Shown here: positions 43,091-51,077 of the stretch, piece after piece
How positions within the stretch are numbered: position 1 is the first letter of the stretch
Layout: the number at the start of each line of letters is the position of its first letter
Source: Kribbella soli
Lineage (GTDB): Bacteria; Actinomycetota; Actinomycetes; Propionibacteriales; Kribbellaceae
NCBI RefSeq assembly: GCF_004331345.1
Contig: NZ_SJJZ01000002.1
Location: 310,001 to 374,000 of the forward strand
Reading direction: 5' to 3'
DNA: 64,000 nt
The notes under the pieces: generated by a model
What the model was told of the DNA's origin: nothing
Databases searched by the model: none
What the model saw: only the letters and a program-made list of their open reading frames with translations
Translations under genes and position numbers: made by a program

Positions 43091-43684
43091 TCAGTCAGTC
43101 AGGGCTGCGATCACGGTTCCGAGGACCACGGCGGCAACGGCGAAGCCGAGGGCGCACAGGAAGGTGAACGCGATCAGGTTCCGTCCGGCCCAGCTCACAG
43201 AGCCGGGTCGTTCGCGAGCCAGTTGCGCTGTGGTGACCGGTCCGTTCGGGCGGCCGGTGGGCAGGCCGAGGTGGGCAACGAGCCGGTCGAGATCGGCGGG
43301 CGCGTAGAGAGCGCCGTTGATGCTCAGCAGGGCGTGTCCGGCGGCGTCGAGTACGACGATGGTTTCGGAAACAGCTCCGGGCTGGACGACCGTGGCCCGG
43401 ATCACCGAGGCGGCGAGCGCGCGATCACGACGGCGATGGAACGTCAGACCGCGCGCCGAAATACCCGCCGGAGTGACGACGATCCGGGAGCGCCACAGAT
43501 AGACGGCGATGGTTGCGGCCAGCAACAGAACGAGTCCGATGCAGGTGATCAGGGCGGGCCGGCCTCCGGCCATGACACCGCCGATAACCAGGACCGCGGA
43601 GATCACACCGGCGATCGTGAGGACCTGGCGGCGCGGACCCGCAGCCGGACGCAGGACAAGCACGTCGGTTTCAGACACGGCCAA
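43091..43684 (-). CDS. membrane protein with bPH-like core
   Basis: 197 residues. Two membrane helices near the N-terminus (VLTIAGVISAVLVIGGVMAG and the following LITCIGLVLLLAATIAVYLW) and one at the C-terminus (FTFLCALGFAVAAVVLGTVI). Between them a soluble beta-rich segment (SRIVVTPAGISARGLTFHRR, SETIVVLDAAGHALLSI) resembles bacterial PH domains. Role unknown; probably an envelope protein. Confidence 0.75.
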   Translation of the reverse strand: MAVSETDVLVLRPAAGPRRQVLTIAGVISAVLVIGGVMAGGRPALITCIGLVLLLAATIAVYLWRSRIVVTPAGISARGLTFHRRRDRALAASVIRATVVQPGAVSETIVVLDAAGHALLSINGALYAPADLDRLVAHLGLPTGRPNGPVTTAQLARERPGSVSWAGRNLIAFTFLCALGFAVAAVVLGTVIAALTD

Positions 43685-43751
43685 AACCCTACCGGCACCG
43701 CGGTGCTCCGACCGTGACTGGCGCGGCAGGCCGACCCGAACTACTCCCGTG

Positions 43752-44459
43752 TCAGCACGCCTCGAGGACGAAGAAGATGAAGCAGATGAACCTCGGCAGG
43801 TCCTTCAGATCCTTCAGTTCCTGCGGAAGCAGCTCGCTGGGCGTGTCCGGGTCGATCGGCGGCTCGCTGAGGACCGAGATCCGGAAACCTGCCGCCGTGA
43901 AGGCGTCGAACATCGCCTGAAGCGGCCGGTGCCAGATCGTGTAGACGACCGTGCGGCCGGCGTGCTCGGCATCGAAGCTGTACTCGGCGACGTCGAAGTA
44001 CTCGGCGTCGGGGTTCAGCGCCGTGTAAGCGATCGGGTGGTTCAGCGACAGGATCAGGCGTCCGCCCGGCTTCAATACCCGGCGGAGCTCTGCGAGCGGC
44101 TCGGTCCAGTCCTCCAGATAATGCAGGACGAGAGAAGCCATGACGTCATCGAATGCGGCATCGTCGTACGGGAGCGGCTTGGCCAGATCGGCGACGGTCA
44201 GGTCGGCGTCCTCCCCCAGCCTTCGGTGGGCCAGTTCGATCATCGCCGCGCTCAGGTCGAAGCCGGACACGATCGCGCCCTTGTCGCGGAGCGCCGCCGA
44301 CAGCGGACCGGAGCCACACCCGACGTCGAGGATGCGACGACCGTCCACGTCACCAGCAAGGCTCACCATCGCCGGCCGTTCGTAGTGGCCGTTGAGCAGA
44401 TTGGTCTCGTTGTCCGCGGAGTACGCCTCAGCGAACTCGTCGTAATCGGTCTTCGGCAC
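43752..44459 (-). CDS. class I SAM-dependent methyltransferase
   Basis: 235 residues from GTG 44459, with AAGGAG 8 nt upstream; a longer open frame exists but has no such site. Starts PKTDYDEFAEAYSADNETN, motif I ILDVGCGSGPLSAAL, motif II VSGFDLSAAMI, DDVMASLVLHYLEDW and SLNHPIAYT. Ubiquinone/menaquinone-type methyltransferase fold with a small-molecule substrate. Divergent from the neighbour at 44581 only in position; both are on the minus strand. Confidence 0.88.
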   Translation of the reverse strand: MPKTDYDEFAEAYSADNETNLLNGHYERPAMVSLAGDVDGRRILDVGCGSGPLSAALRDKGAIVSGFDLSAAMIELAHRRLGEDADLTVADLAKPLPYDDAAFDDVMASLVLHYLEDWTEPLAELRRVLKPGGRLILSLNHPIAYTALNPDAEYFDVAEYSFDAEHAGRTVVYTIWHRPLQAMFDAFTAAGFRISVLSEPPIDPDTPSELLPQELKDLKDLPRFICFIFFVLEAC

Positions 44460-44580
44460 CCAAGCGCTCCTTCTGTCGGCAGGTTCGCACCATCTGTGCG
44501 ACTGACTTGGGACGTCGCCGCGACCGACAAAGTTGTCACCGCACCCCGACATCGCGCGGAGCACCGCCGGTGTCGCGGCC

Positions 44581-44985
44581 TCAGGTTGCGGCGTCGCGGA
44601 CGAGGGCGGTGTCGACGAACTGCTCGAACCTGACGATGAGGCCGCCACGGACAACGAAGTGATGCGCCACCCGCACGTCCAGGGGTTTCCGGGTTCCCCG
44701 GTTGTGCGCGGTGTAGCGAGCCAGGACGACGACGTTCTCACCGTCGACGACGTAGGTGTCGTCGTGGGCGACCCAGCTTTCCCACTCCGTGGCGAGCTTC
44801 TCCATCACGTTGGCGGTCACACCCTCGGGTGTGCGGTAGGTGCCGGCCAGCGGGAACCCGGCCATCTCCGTCCATTCCACGTCCGGAGCCAGGGTCGCGC
44901 GGAGCGCCTCGAGGTCACCCGCCGCGGAGGCGAGATATTGACGTCGTACGACGTCCGCCGGCGCGAGCTCCGTGTTCAGCCCCAC
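44581..44985 (-). CDS. SnoaL/NTF2-like protein
   Basis: 134 residues from GTG 44985, with GGGGGAG upstream and a 10-bp overlap with the upstream MBL-fold gene. DVVRRQYLASAAGDLEALRA, DVEWTEMAGFPLAGTYRTPE and RVAHHFVVRGGLIVRFEQFV are the NTF2/SnoaL cone fold signature. Such proteins include ketosteroid-isomerase-like and polyketide cyclase enzymes. Coupled to the MBL-fold gene, suggesting the two act on one pathway. Confidence 0.85.
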   Translation of the reverse strand: MGLNTELAPADVVRRQYLASAAGDLEALRATLAPDVEWTEMAGFPLAGTYRTPEGVTANVMEKLATEWESWVAHDDTYVVDGENVVVLARYTAHNRGTRKPLDVRVAHHFVVRGGLIVRFEQFVDTALVRDAAT

Positions 44986-45782
44986 GTCATCTCCCCCTTC
45001 GCGACCTTCGTGCCCAGGCCGGCGGCGATCTTCAGCCCGGCATCCGGATAGGCCGCCAGCAGTGCGGCCTCGGCCTCGGCCGCGTCTGCGGATGCGGCGA
45101 TCGTCTTCTCGAAGAGCTCGAGGTACTCGCGGGTGTGGGTGATGGCGGTCAGGTCCGTCGGCGCGCCGGCGATCCGGTGACCCGCAACGACGTACGCCGG
45201 ATCGAGAGCCAACAGGTCGTCCAGCACTCGGATCCACTCGGACCGCAGCTCCGGGGTAGCACTGTCGGCGGTCCAGACATGCAAGCCCTCGAACAGGAGT
45301 ACGCCGCCCAGCAGCGACCGTGATGCGGGTTCGAACAGGTACCACGACCGGTCGCCGAGCACCTCGCTACCGCGGCGTACCTCGATCGTCGTCCCGTCCA
45401 CCGTGAGCGTCGGGTCGGCGAGGACGGCGATGTCGACGAGTCGTGTGGGTAGGTTCTGACCGAGGTGAGCCCAGGCCTGGAGCTTGCCGGCATAGCTGTG
45501 CTGGATGTGTTCGATGACATCGGCCGGTGCCAGGAAGACCGCCTCCGGGAAGGCGTCGGCGATGACCTCGGCACCGAAGTAGAAATCCGGGTCGCCCGCG
45601 GTCACCACCACGGTCGTGAGCCGTTTGCCCGAGTCGAGCACTTCAGCGACGATCCGGTGGCCGTCGGCGCGGGTGAAGGCGGCGTCGACCACCAGGCCCT
45701 CGGACTCTCCGGTGACCAGTACAGAGGTCTTGTTCAGCGATGAGTCAGCTGCGTCAACGACGGCGTACGTAAGATTCGACAT
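44976..45782 (-). CDS. metallo-beta-lactamase-fold protein lacking the usual metal ligands
   Basis: 268 residues from ATG 45782. The fold is recognisable (VLVTGESEGLVVDAAF, TLTVDGTTIEV, AYVVAGHR), but the HxHxDH ligand motif is AGDPDF at residues 62-67 (TAGDPDFYFG). Only the Asp remains at its place. The downstream His in VAGHR is present. It may be a non-hydrolytic binder or an enzyme using other residues. Forms an operon with the SnoaL-like gene; divergent from the AraC regulator at 45838 with a 55-bp gap holding both promoters. Confidence 0.82.
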   Translation of the reverse strand: MSNLTYAVVDAADSSLNKTSVLVTGESEGLVVDAAFTRADGHRIVAEVLDSGKRLTTVVVTAGDPDFYFGAEVIADAFPEAVFLAPADVIEHIQHSYAGKLQAWAHLGQNLPTRLVDIAVLADPTLTVDGTTIEVRRGSEVLGDRSWYLFEPASRSLLGGVLLFEGLHVWTADSATPELRSEWIRVLDDLLALDPAYVVAGHRIAGAPTDLTAITHTREYLELFEKTIAASADAAEAEAALLAAYPDAGLKIAAGLGTKVAKGEMTWG

Positions 45783-45837
45783 GCCGGTAACGTTAGGCTC
45801 GGCGGCACCGATTCTCACGGTCAAGATGGGTAGACAA

Positions 45838-46740
45838 ATGGTGAAAACGGGACATTCCGCCATTCGGCGAGTGCGGTTCCTACCTCCGGCCCCGAGCGTT
45901 GGCGACATCGAGGTGAACACAATCAACGGCATCCGTGACCGCGGTGGGCCGCACGAGTTCCTCACCCCGCAACGTCTCGACTTCGACTTGCTGATGCACA
46001 TCGAGAGCGGCACCGCCGGACACACCGTCGACTTCACCGACTATCCGTTGCGTGCGGGCGACGTCCTGTGGGTGCGCGCCGGACAGGTCCATCAGTGGGG
46101 AGCGATCGACGACATCGAGGGGGCGGTGGTCATGTTCGGCTCGCACACGATCGACGATCACACCCGCGACCTCATCCGCTCGCGGCCGGTCCGCCCGCGG
46201 AGCCATTGGCCGGCTCGCGACCTCGAGGCCTCGCCGGTCCCCCGAGTCGTCGAGTTGCTGACCATCAGCATCGGTCCCTCCGCGACAGAACGCAGCGCCC
46301 TGCACGAGGCGGCGCTCGCGCATGGCCTCGCCCTCCTTCTCGTCCAGCTGGCGCGGGTCGAGACGCCCGGAGACGTGACGTCGACCGGTCCGACCCACGA
46401 GGCCTTCACTTGGTTTCGTGACCACATCGAGGAGCACTTCCACCGCTGGCACAAAGTCAGCGAGTATGCCGACCGGCTCGGGTACTCCGCCCGTACTCTC
46501 AACCGCCTGGCCCGCCAGAACACCGGCCTGTCCGCCAAGGAACTGATCGACGAACGCGTCGTACTCGAGGCCAAGCGCCGGCTGAGCCACGGTGACGCGT
46601 CGGTGTCCGAGATCGCCGAGGAACTGGGATTCGATGACGCGTCGAACTTCTCGTCGTACTTCCGTCGGCAGACCCACCTGACCCCTGGCAGCTTCCGGAC
46701 CCGCAGCCGCGTGGGCAACGGAGGAGGTTCGACCGGTTGA
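45838..46740 (+). CDS. AraC family transcriptional regulator
   Basis: 300 residues from ATG 45838 (ATG 45826 is an alternative); the frame upstream reads through the divergent gene. N-terminal cupin sensing domain (LLMHIESGTAGHTVDFTDYP, DVLWVRAGQVHQWG), then two HTH motifs: VSEYADRLGYSARTLNRLAR and VSEIAEELGFDDASNFSSYF. Likely regulates the divergent MBL-fold and SnoaL genes in response to a small molecule. Confidence 0.9.
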   Translation: MVKTGHSAIRRVRFLPPAPSVGDIEVNTINGIRDRGGPHEFLTPQRLDFDLLMHIESGTAGHTVDFTDYPLRAGDVLWVRAGQVHQWGAIDDIEGAVVMFGSHTIDDHTRDLIRSRPVRPRSHWPARDLEASPVPRVVELLTISIGPSATERSALHEAALAHGLALLLVQLARVETPGDVTSTGPTHEAFTWFRDHIEEHFHRWHKVSEYADRLGYSARTLNRLARQNTGLSAKELIDERVVLEAKRRLSHGDASVSEIAEELGFDDASNFSSYFRRQTHLTPGSFRTRSRVGNGGGSTG

Positions 46741-46789
46741 ACTCGCCGTTGCTCTGCGTGGTGCGCGATCGCCTCGGCCTCGGTGCGAG

Positions 46790-47086
46790 TCAGCTGTCGT
46801 CGTGCGTCTCCAGTTCGGTGTGTGCGAGGAGGTCTACGAGTTGGCCGACCGTTCGCCGATTGAGCAGGGCCTCCGGCAACGGTTTGTCGACCTGGACCGC
46901 GTAGCGGTTGCGGCGGCCGTTCTTGTCTTTGACCACGTATCCGGCGTCCACCAGATCGGTGACGATGCCGAAGGCGGCGCGCTCCGTGATGCCGAGCGCG
47001 ATCGCGATCTCCCGCAACCGCACGCCCGGATCGTGCGCGATGCACAGCAGTGCTTGCGCGTGGTTCGTCAGGAAACCCCAGGCCAT
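46790..47086 (-). CDS. small winged-helix (MarR/ArsR-like) transcriptional regulator
   Basis: 98 residues from ATG 47086 (ATG 47098 is four codons upstream and overlaps the -10-like TAGTAT). HTH: VRLREIAIALGITERAAFGIVTDL (second helix ITERAAFGI), wing YVVKDKNGRRNRYAVQVDK. C-terminal helix LVDLLAHTELET. The CTAGAT palindrome at 47100-47117 overlaps its promoter. Likely represses itself and the divergent ABM gene at 47213. Confidence 0.82.
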   Translation of the reverse strand: MAWGFLTNHAQALLCIAHDPGVRLREIAIALGITERAAFGIVTDLVDAGYVVKDKNGRRNRYAVQVDKPLPEALLNRRTVGQLVDLLAHTELETHDDS

Positions 47087-47099
47087 GACACAGAGCATA

Positions 47100-47117
47100 C
47101 TAGATGGACAGATCTAG
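47100..47117. promoter_or_regulatory. CTAGAT inverted repeat, probable operator
   Basis: CTAGAT (47100-47105) and ATCTAG (47112-47117) are exact reverse complements separated by GGACAG. Related words TTAGAT and ACTAG follow at about 47134-47146, suggesting a second weaker site. Positioned just upstream of the small winged-helix regulator and 96 bp before the ABM gene. Confidence 0.6.
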
Positions 47118-47212
47118 GAACTGGATTGCCAGTATTAGATTACTAGCGTAGGTTCAGTTGTGGAACTGGTTCGCGGATTTACGCGAGCCGCTCCACCACA
47201 GGAAGGCACACC

Positions 47213-47530
47213 ATGCGCTGCACGCGCGTCGCTCTGTACGACATCAAGACCGGCACCTTCGACGAGGTCGTCGGCCAGGCGAAGGCCGAGATGGTTCCCT
47301 TGTTCAAGGAGAGCCAGGGGTTCGTGTCCTACGGGGTTGCACAGGTCGAGAACAACGCCTTCGTCTCCATCAGCACCTGGGAGACCCGGGCACACGCTGA
47401 CATGGCCGCCGCAAAGGCCGCAGAGTGGGTCAAGGCGAACAGCCGGGACCGTTTCACCCTGCGCGCCAACTACGTCGGTGACCTCGCCATCGACACTGGC
47501 CACCGCGAGCCGGTGCCAACCGCTCGCTAG
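47213..47530 (+). CDS. ABM-domain (antibiotic biosynthesis monooxygenase-like) protein
   Basis: 105 residues. TRVALYDIKTGTFDEVVGQA, MVPLFKESQGFVSYGVAQVE and FVSISTWETRAHADMAAAKA show the dimeric alpha/beta barrel of ABM proteins, related in plan to the gene at 36083. Activity unknown: monooxygenase or stress protein. Divergent from, and probably controlled by, the small winged-helix regulator. A strong terminator follows. Confidence 0.82.
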   Translation: MRCTRVALYDIKTGTFDEVVGQAKAEMVPLFKESQGFVSYGVAQVENNAFVSISTWETRAHADMAAAKAAEWVKANSRDRFTLRANYVGDLAIDTGHREPVPTAR

Positions 47531-47541
47531 GTCGTCCAGGT

Positions 47542-47576
47542 ACGGAGCCCCGCCGCACACCGCGGCGGGGCTCCGT
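47542..47576. terminator. bidirectional hairpin terminator
   Basis: A perfect 15-bp stem: ACGGAGCCCCGCCGC (47542-47556) pairs with GCGGCGGGGCTCCGT (47562-47576) around the 5-nt loop ACACC. It separates the ABM gene stop (47530) from the convergent GlxA-type regulator stop (47592). Confidence 0.88.
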
Positions 47577-47591
47577 CATCAGCAGCGGGTC

Positions 47592-48581
47592 TCAAGCGTC
47601 GTTGCGGGCGCGGAACGTACGGCGGTACGTCATTGGTGAGGTTCTGATGTGTTTGGCGAAGTGCTGGCGCATCGCGATCGACGTACCGAAGCCGCAGTGT
47701 CTGGAGATTTCCTCGACGGACAGGTCGGTGGTTTCCAGCAGTTCCTGTGCATGATGCACTCGTTGCCGCAGCAACCATTGCAGTGGCGTGGTGCCGGTCT
47801 GTTCGCGGAATCTGCGGTTCAGGGTGCGCGGGCTGGTTCCGGCGTACGACGCGATGTCCGCCAACGTGACCGGCTCTGCCAGTTGTTGCCTTAGCCACCG
47901 CATCGTCGGCTCGAGTGATCCGTGATCGTCGCCCGGGTCCGGGTGTGCGATGTACGGCGCCTGGCCGCCGTCGCGTTGTGGTGGCACGACCATGTGCCTG
48001 GCGACGTCGGCGGCGACCGCGGATCCGAAGTCCTGCCGGATCATGTGCAGGCACATGTCGATGCCGCTGGCCGCGCCGGCTGACGTGAGTACGTCGCCGT
48101 GGTCGATGTAGAGCACGTCGGTGTCGACCACGACCTGCGGATAACGCTCGGCAAGCAGGTCCGCCCGCGACCAGTGCGTCGCCAACCGCCGGCCGTCCAA
48201 CAAACCGGTCGCCGCCATCACCCGGGCACCGCCGGCGCTGATCGAGGCGATCCTGATGCCACGCCGGTGTGCTTCGCGCAGCAGGTCGAGCGCTGAGGTC
48301 AGTGGTTCGCGGCCTCCGGGTACGCCGATGACCACGATGGTGTCCGCGTCGAGCGCGTCGACCAACGGGTACGGCGGGGTGAACCGGTACATCTCGACTC
48401 CCCCGACGCCCTCGACGAGCAGGTCGCGATCGTCACCACAGACCCGTATGTCGTAGAGCCGCGGACCGAAGAACTCCCCCGGCGCCTTCTCCAGCGAATG
48501 CGCCGTACTGAACACCTGCAGCGGCATCGCCAGGTCGAAGCTGTGGATCCCGTCCACAGCGATGACCGCTATCCGATGCAT
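47592..48581 (-). CDS. GlxA-type AraC regulator with DJ-1/PfpI domain
   Basis: 329 residues. N-terminal DJ-1/PfpI fold: HRIAVIAVDGIHSFDLAMPL, VVIGVPGGREPLTSAL and ISAGGARVMAATGLLDGRRL, where the usual nucleophile Cys is Ala in this GlxA-like group (SAGG in place of SxGxxC). C-terminal AraC double HTH: LADIASYAGTSPRTLNRRFR and VEEISRHCGFGTSIAMRQHF. It probably binds DNA and senses a small ligand. No divergent partner is obvious; the small membrane gene at 48653 is the nearest. Confidence 0.92.
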   Translation of the reverse strand: MHRIAVIAVDGIHSFDLAMPLQVFSTAHSLEKAPGEFFGPRLYDIRVCGDDRDLLVEGVGGVEMYRFTPPYPLVDALDADTIVVIGVPGGREPLTSALDLLREAHRRGIRIASISAGGARVMAATGLLDGRRLATHWSRADLLAERYPQVVVDTDVLYIDHGDVLTSAGAASGIDMCLHMIRQDFGSAVAADVARHMVVPPQRDGGQAPYIAHPDPGDDHGSLEPTMRWLRQQLAEPVTLADIASYAGTSPRTLNRRFREQTGTTPLQWLLRQRVHHAQELLETTDLSVEEISRHCGFGTSIAMRQHFAKHIRTSPMTYRRTFRARNDA

Positions 48582-48652
48582 GACCAGAATCTATCGGAGA
48601 TCGGCATTCTTGCCACTGTCTCGGCGCTTCGATGCGCTCGACGATTAATGAC

Positions 48653-48805
48653 ATGTTGCTCGCAGTACTCATCACGGCCGGATCCATCGGCCTCCTCGTT
48701 GCGGTGGGGTGGCTCGCCGACAACCTCCTCGGCGGCCACGCTGATCGCTGGGCAAAAACCCTTGTGAACAAGAGCGATGCGGACGAGCCGGAGCGTCGGC
48801 GATGA
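48653..48805 (+). CDS. 50-residue putative membrane protein
   Basis: Frame ATG 48653 to TGA 48805 (an ATG at 48632 in the same frame would add seven residues). LLAVLITAGSIGLLVAVGWL is one transmembrane helix, followed by a basic tail DRWAKTLVNK and an acidic end. Its stop overlaps the FAD oxidoreductase ATG as ATGA (48802-48805), suggesting coupled translation. No Shine-Dalgarno sequence is clear. Possibly a small membrane anchor or regulator for the oxidoreductase. Confidence 0.5.
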   Translation: MLLAVLITAGSIGLLVAVGWLADNLLGGHADRWAKTLVNKSDADEPERRR

Positions 48806-49884
48806 AGGTCGCTGTCATCGGAGTGGGCATCCTCGGAGCCAGCGTGGGCTGGAACTTGTCTCGGCTCGGCGCCACGGTGATCTTCATCGACGCGGACCAG
48901 CCGGGCGAAGGCGTCACGAACTGGTCGTTCTCGTGGGTCAACGCCAGCAACAAGACCGCACGCAAGTCCTACTTCGACCTGAACGTCGCGGGCATGGCTG
49001 CGTACCGTGAACTCGCCGACGCCATCGGACCAGACTCATGGTGGTACCCGAACGGCCACCTGCGCTGGGCAGACGATCCGGCACAGCTCCTGAAGACAGC
49101 AGATCTGCTGGCCGACTGGGACTACCGGGTTGAGGTGCACACAGGAGCCGAGGTACGCCGCCACCTCGAACCCGCGGTCGCGATACCCGACGAGGCTCCT
49201 GTCGTGTTCTACCCCGACGAAGCCTGGGTGCACGGACGTCAACTCGTCGGCCGTTTGGTCGGCCACGCCGTCGCATCCGGCGCTGAGCATCGCTTCGGCA
49301 CCGCTGTCCGTGAGATCGTTGCCGACGGCAGCATCCGGACTGTTGCGCTGTCCGATGGGACCCGTCTCGACGTCGACGTCGTCGTGAACGCGGCCGGCCC
49401 CAGCGCCGCCCACATCGCCGGGCTCATCTCACGGCGCTTGCCGATGCGACGCGAACCCGGCGTCGTCACGCGGCTCAGCTGTGCTCGGGTCCCGGTTCAC
49501 CGGGCCATGCACGCGCCCCACATCGAGATCCGCCCTGACGGCAAGGACTCGGTGGTCCTCCACAGTCGCGAGATCGACGCGCTCATCGACACCGGCGAAG
49601 ATCCTGCCGAGCTCGCCCGGCGGCTGCATCAAGCGGCCCGGTCCGTCGTACCCGAGCTGAGCAGCTCCCGCATCTCACAGACACGGGTCGTCGAACGGCC
49701 GATCCCGATCGACGGATTCCCCTCGGTGGGAGCCGTTCCGTCGGTACCGGGGTACTACGAGGCCGTATCCCACAGCGGCATCACACTCGGACCAGTGATC
49801 GGTCGGTTGCTCGCGTCGGAGATCGTCGCTGGGAAGCGAGACGAGATGCTCGCGGACTTTCGCCCGGAACGGTTCGTTCCGTAA
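48802..49884 (+). CDS. FAD-dependent oxidoreductase (DAO family)
   Basis: 360 residues. GxGxxG loop VAVIGVGILGASVGWNLSRL for FAD, then the acidic strand end FIDADQPG and DAO-type motifs VVNAAGPSAAHIAG and VVERPIPIDGFPSVGAVP, with the conserved C-terminal SHSGITLGPVIGRLLASEIV. Probably oxidises an amine or amino acid with oxygen or another acceptor. Coupled to the small membrane protein gene. Confidence 0.88.
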   Translation: MKVAVIGVGILGASVGWNLSRLGATVIFIDADQPGEGVTNWSFSWVNASNKTARKSYFDLNVAGMAAYRELADAIGPDSWWYPNGHLRWADDPAQLLKTADLLADWDYRVEVHTGAEVRRHLEPAVAIPDEAPVVFYPDEAWVHGRQLVGRLVGHAVASGAEHRFGTAVREIVADGSIRTVALSDGTRLDVDVVVNAAGPSAAHIAGLISRRLPMRREPGVVTRLSCARVPVHRAMHAPHIEIRPDGKDSVVLHSREIDALIDTGEDPAELARRLHQAARSVVPELSSSRISQTRVVERPIPIDGFPSVGAVPSVPGYYEAVSHSGITLGPVIGRLLASEIVAGKRDEMLADFRPERFVP

Positions 49885-49900
49885 CGCCGGATGTGCTCTG

Positions 49901-50113
49901 TCAGGGATGCAATGGGTAGCGCAGAGCGGACAGTAGATGGTCGTGGAGCCCGGCGTTCGAGTACAGGCCGCCGCCCTGGTCGCCCAAGTTGCCGCCGGCG
50001 GGGTCCGTGAAACGGCCGCCGTCCTCTTCGACGATCAAGATCCACGGGGCGTGATCCCACTTGTGGTAGCGCTCGACCAGGAACGCGTCGATCTCCCCGT
50101 GGACGAGTTCGAT
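49901..50113 (-). pseudogene. C-terminal remnant of inositol monophosphatase / histidinol phosphatase-like gene
   Basis: The frame encodes HGEIDAFLVERYHKWDHAPW then ILIVEEDGGRFTDPAGGN, the WDxA and EEAGG signatures of IMPase-fold (HisN-type) phosphatases. The metal-binding Asp and Glu of the N-terminal two thirds are missing: the open frame continues to 50209 but with non-coding composition. The family normally has about 260 residues. Probably inactive. Confidence 0.6.
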
Positions 50114-50359
50114 CAGCGGCAGCGGGCTCGACGGTGGGCGAGCTGACGGAAGGCGGTCGTTGTCCAGAGCAACCAGTACGGTGCTTTCCGGCGACGCTGT
50201 CGTACTCACCTGGAGACGGCATGCATCGTCACGTGGCCAGGACGACTCGAACGCACCGCCGCCTCGCGTCGCCCACCAGCACCGACCCAGTGCGGGACCT
50301 GAAGATCCCCATCCATCCCGGCCGACCCTAACAGCCGGCTTAAGAGTGGCCCGAGGACG
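50114..50359. other. 246-bp gap with no intact gene
   Basis: Non-coding stretch between the phosphatase remnant and the TetR regulator stop. I see no promoter, repeat or structure that I can support. Confidence 0.4.
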
Positions 50360-50944
50360 CTATCCGAGAGCCTTTTGGCCTTGTTCTTCGCGGCTGCGGT
50401 AGGTGAGGAGACCTTCTACTCCGCGGAGGAAGGTTTCGCAGACGGGCTTGGGGTCGGTCAGGCAGCCGGCGGCCATGGCGCCGTCTCGGAGCATGACGAA
50501 ATGGCGGGCCGCGGGTTCTGGATCGATCTTCCCGAGACCAGTGAAGAGTTCAGCCATCGTCCACAGGAACCACTGCCGGTGCTTGAGGACCGCCTGGTGC
50601 ACGGCGAACGCCGGGTCCGGGTACTCGGCGGCGGCATTGAGGAACGCGCAGCCTCTGAAGCCGGGACTCTGGATGTCGTCGGCGATCGAGCGGCTGACAG
50701 CTCGAATGATGTCGGCCGGGCTCGCGTCCTGCGCTCGCGCGGCGTTCAGCCGCGCCCGGATCGCGTCGTCGGCCTCTGTCAGGTACGCGACGATCAGGTC
50801 GTCCTTGCTCGGGAAATGCCGGTACAGCGTCGCGCGTGTCACCTGCGCCTCGGCGATGACGCGGTCGACACCGACAGCGCGAATGCCTTCGACGTAGAAG
50901 AGCCCAGTGGCCGTGCTGAGCAGTCGCGACCGTGCCTCCGACAT
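50360..50944 (-). CDS. TetR/AcrR family transcriptional regulator
   Basis: 194 residues from ATG 50944 (GGGAGG 5-10 nt upstream); the longer open frame contains the RBS. HTH: LFYVEGIRAVGVDRVIAEAQ, then TRATLYRHFPSKDDLIVAYL, the TetR recognition helix. The ligand domain contains the conserved FRGCAFLNAAAEYPDP found in the YxaF/LmrA subgroup, which often control drug or flavonoid responses. Divergent from the membrane protein at 51078; the paired operators lie between them. Confidence 0.92.
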   Translation of the reverse strand: MSEARSRLLSTATGLFYVEGIRAVGVDRVIAEAQVTRATLYRHFPSKDDLIVAYLTEADDAIRARLNAARAQDASPADIIRAVSRSIADDIQSPGFRGCAFLNAAAEYPDPAFAVHQAVLKHRQWFLWTMAELFTGLGKIDPEPAARHFVMLRDGAMAAGCLTDPKPVCETFLRGVEGLLTYRSREEQGQKALG

Positions 50945-50986
50945 ACCGCCTCCCCTTCCGAACTCGTCAACGACTCCGACATTAGC

Positions 50987-51057
50987 AGATAGAACGATCG
51001 GTCTTGACAACGGGAGACAGCTTGCGGCACGCTCCAGGTGTACCGATCGTTCTATCT
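50987..51057. promoter_or_regulatory. paired TetR operators and promoter
   Basis: AGATAGAACGATCGGT (50987-51002) and ACCGATCGTTCTATCT (51042-51057) are exact 16-bp inverted copies, each with the symmetric core CGATCG (50995-51000 and 51044-51049). A TTGACA -35 box (51004-51009) follows the first copy; no good -10 is visible. The copies flank the promoter, so a bound TetR protein would block both divergent genes. Confidence 0.72.
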
Positions 51058-51077
51058 ACCTTGATGAGAGGCACCTG

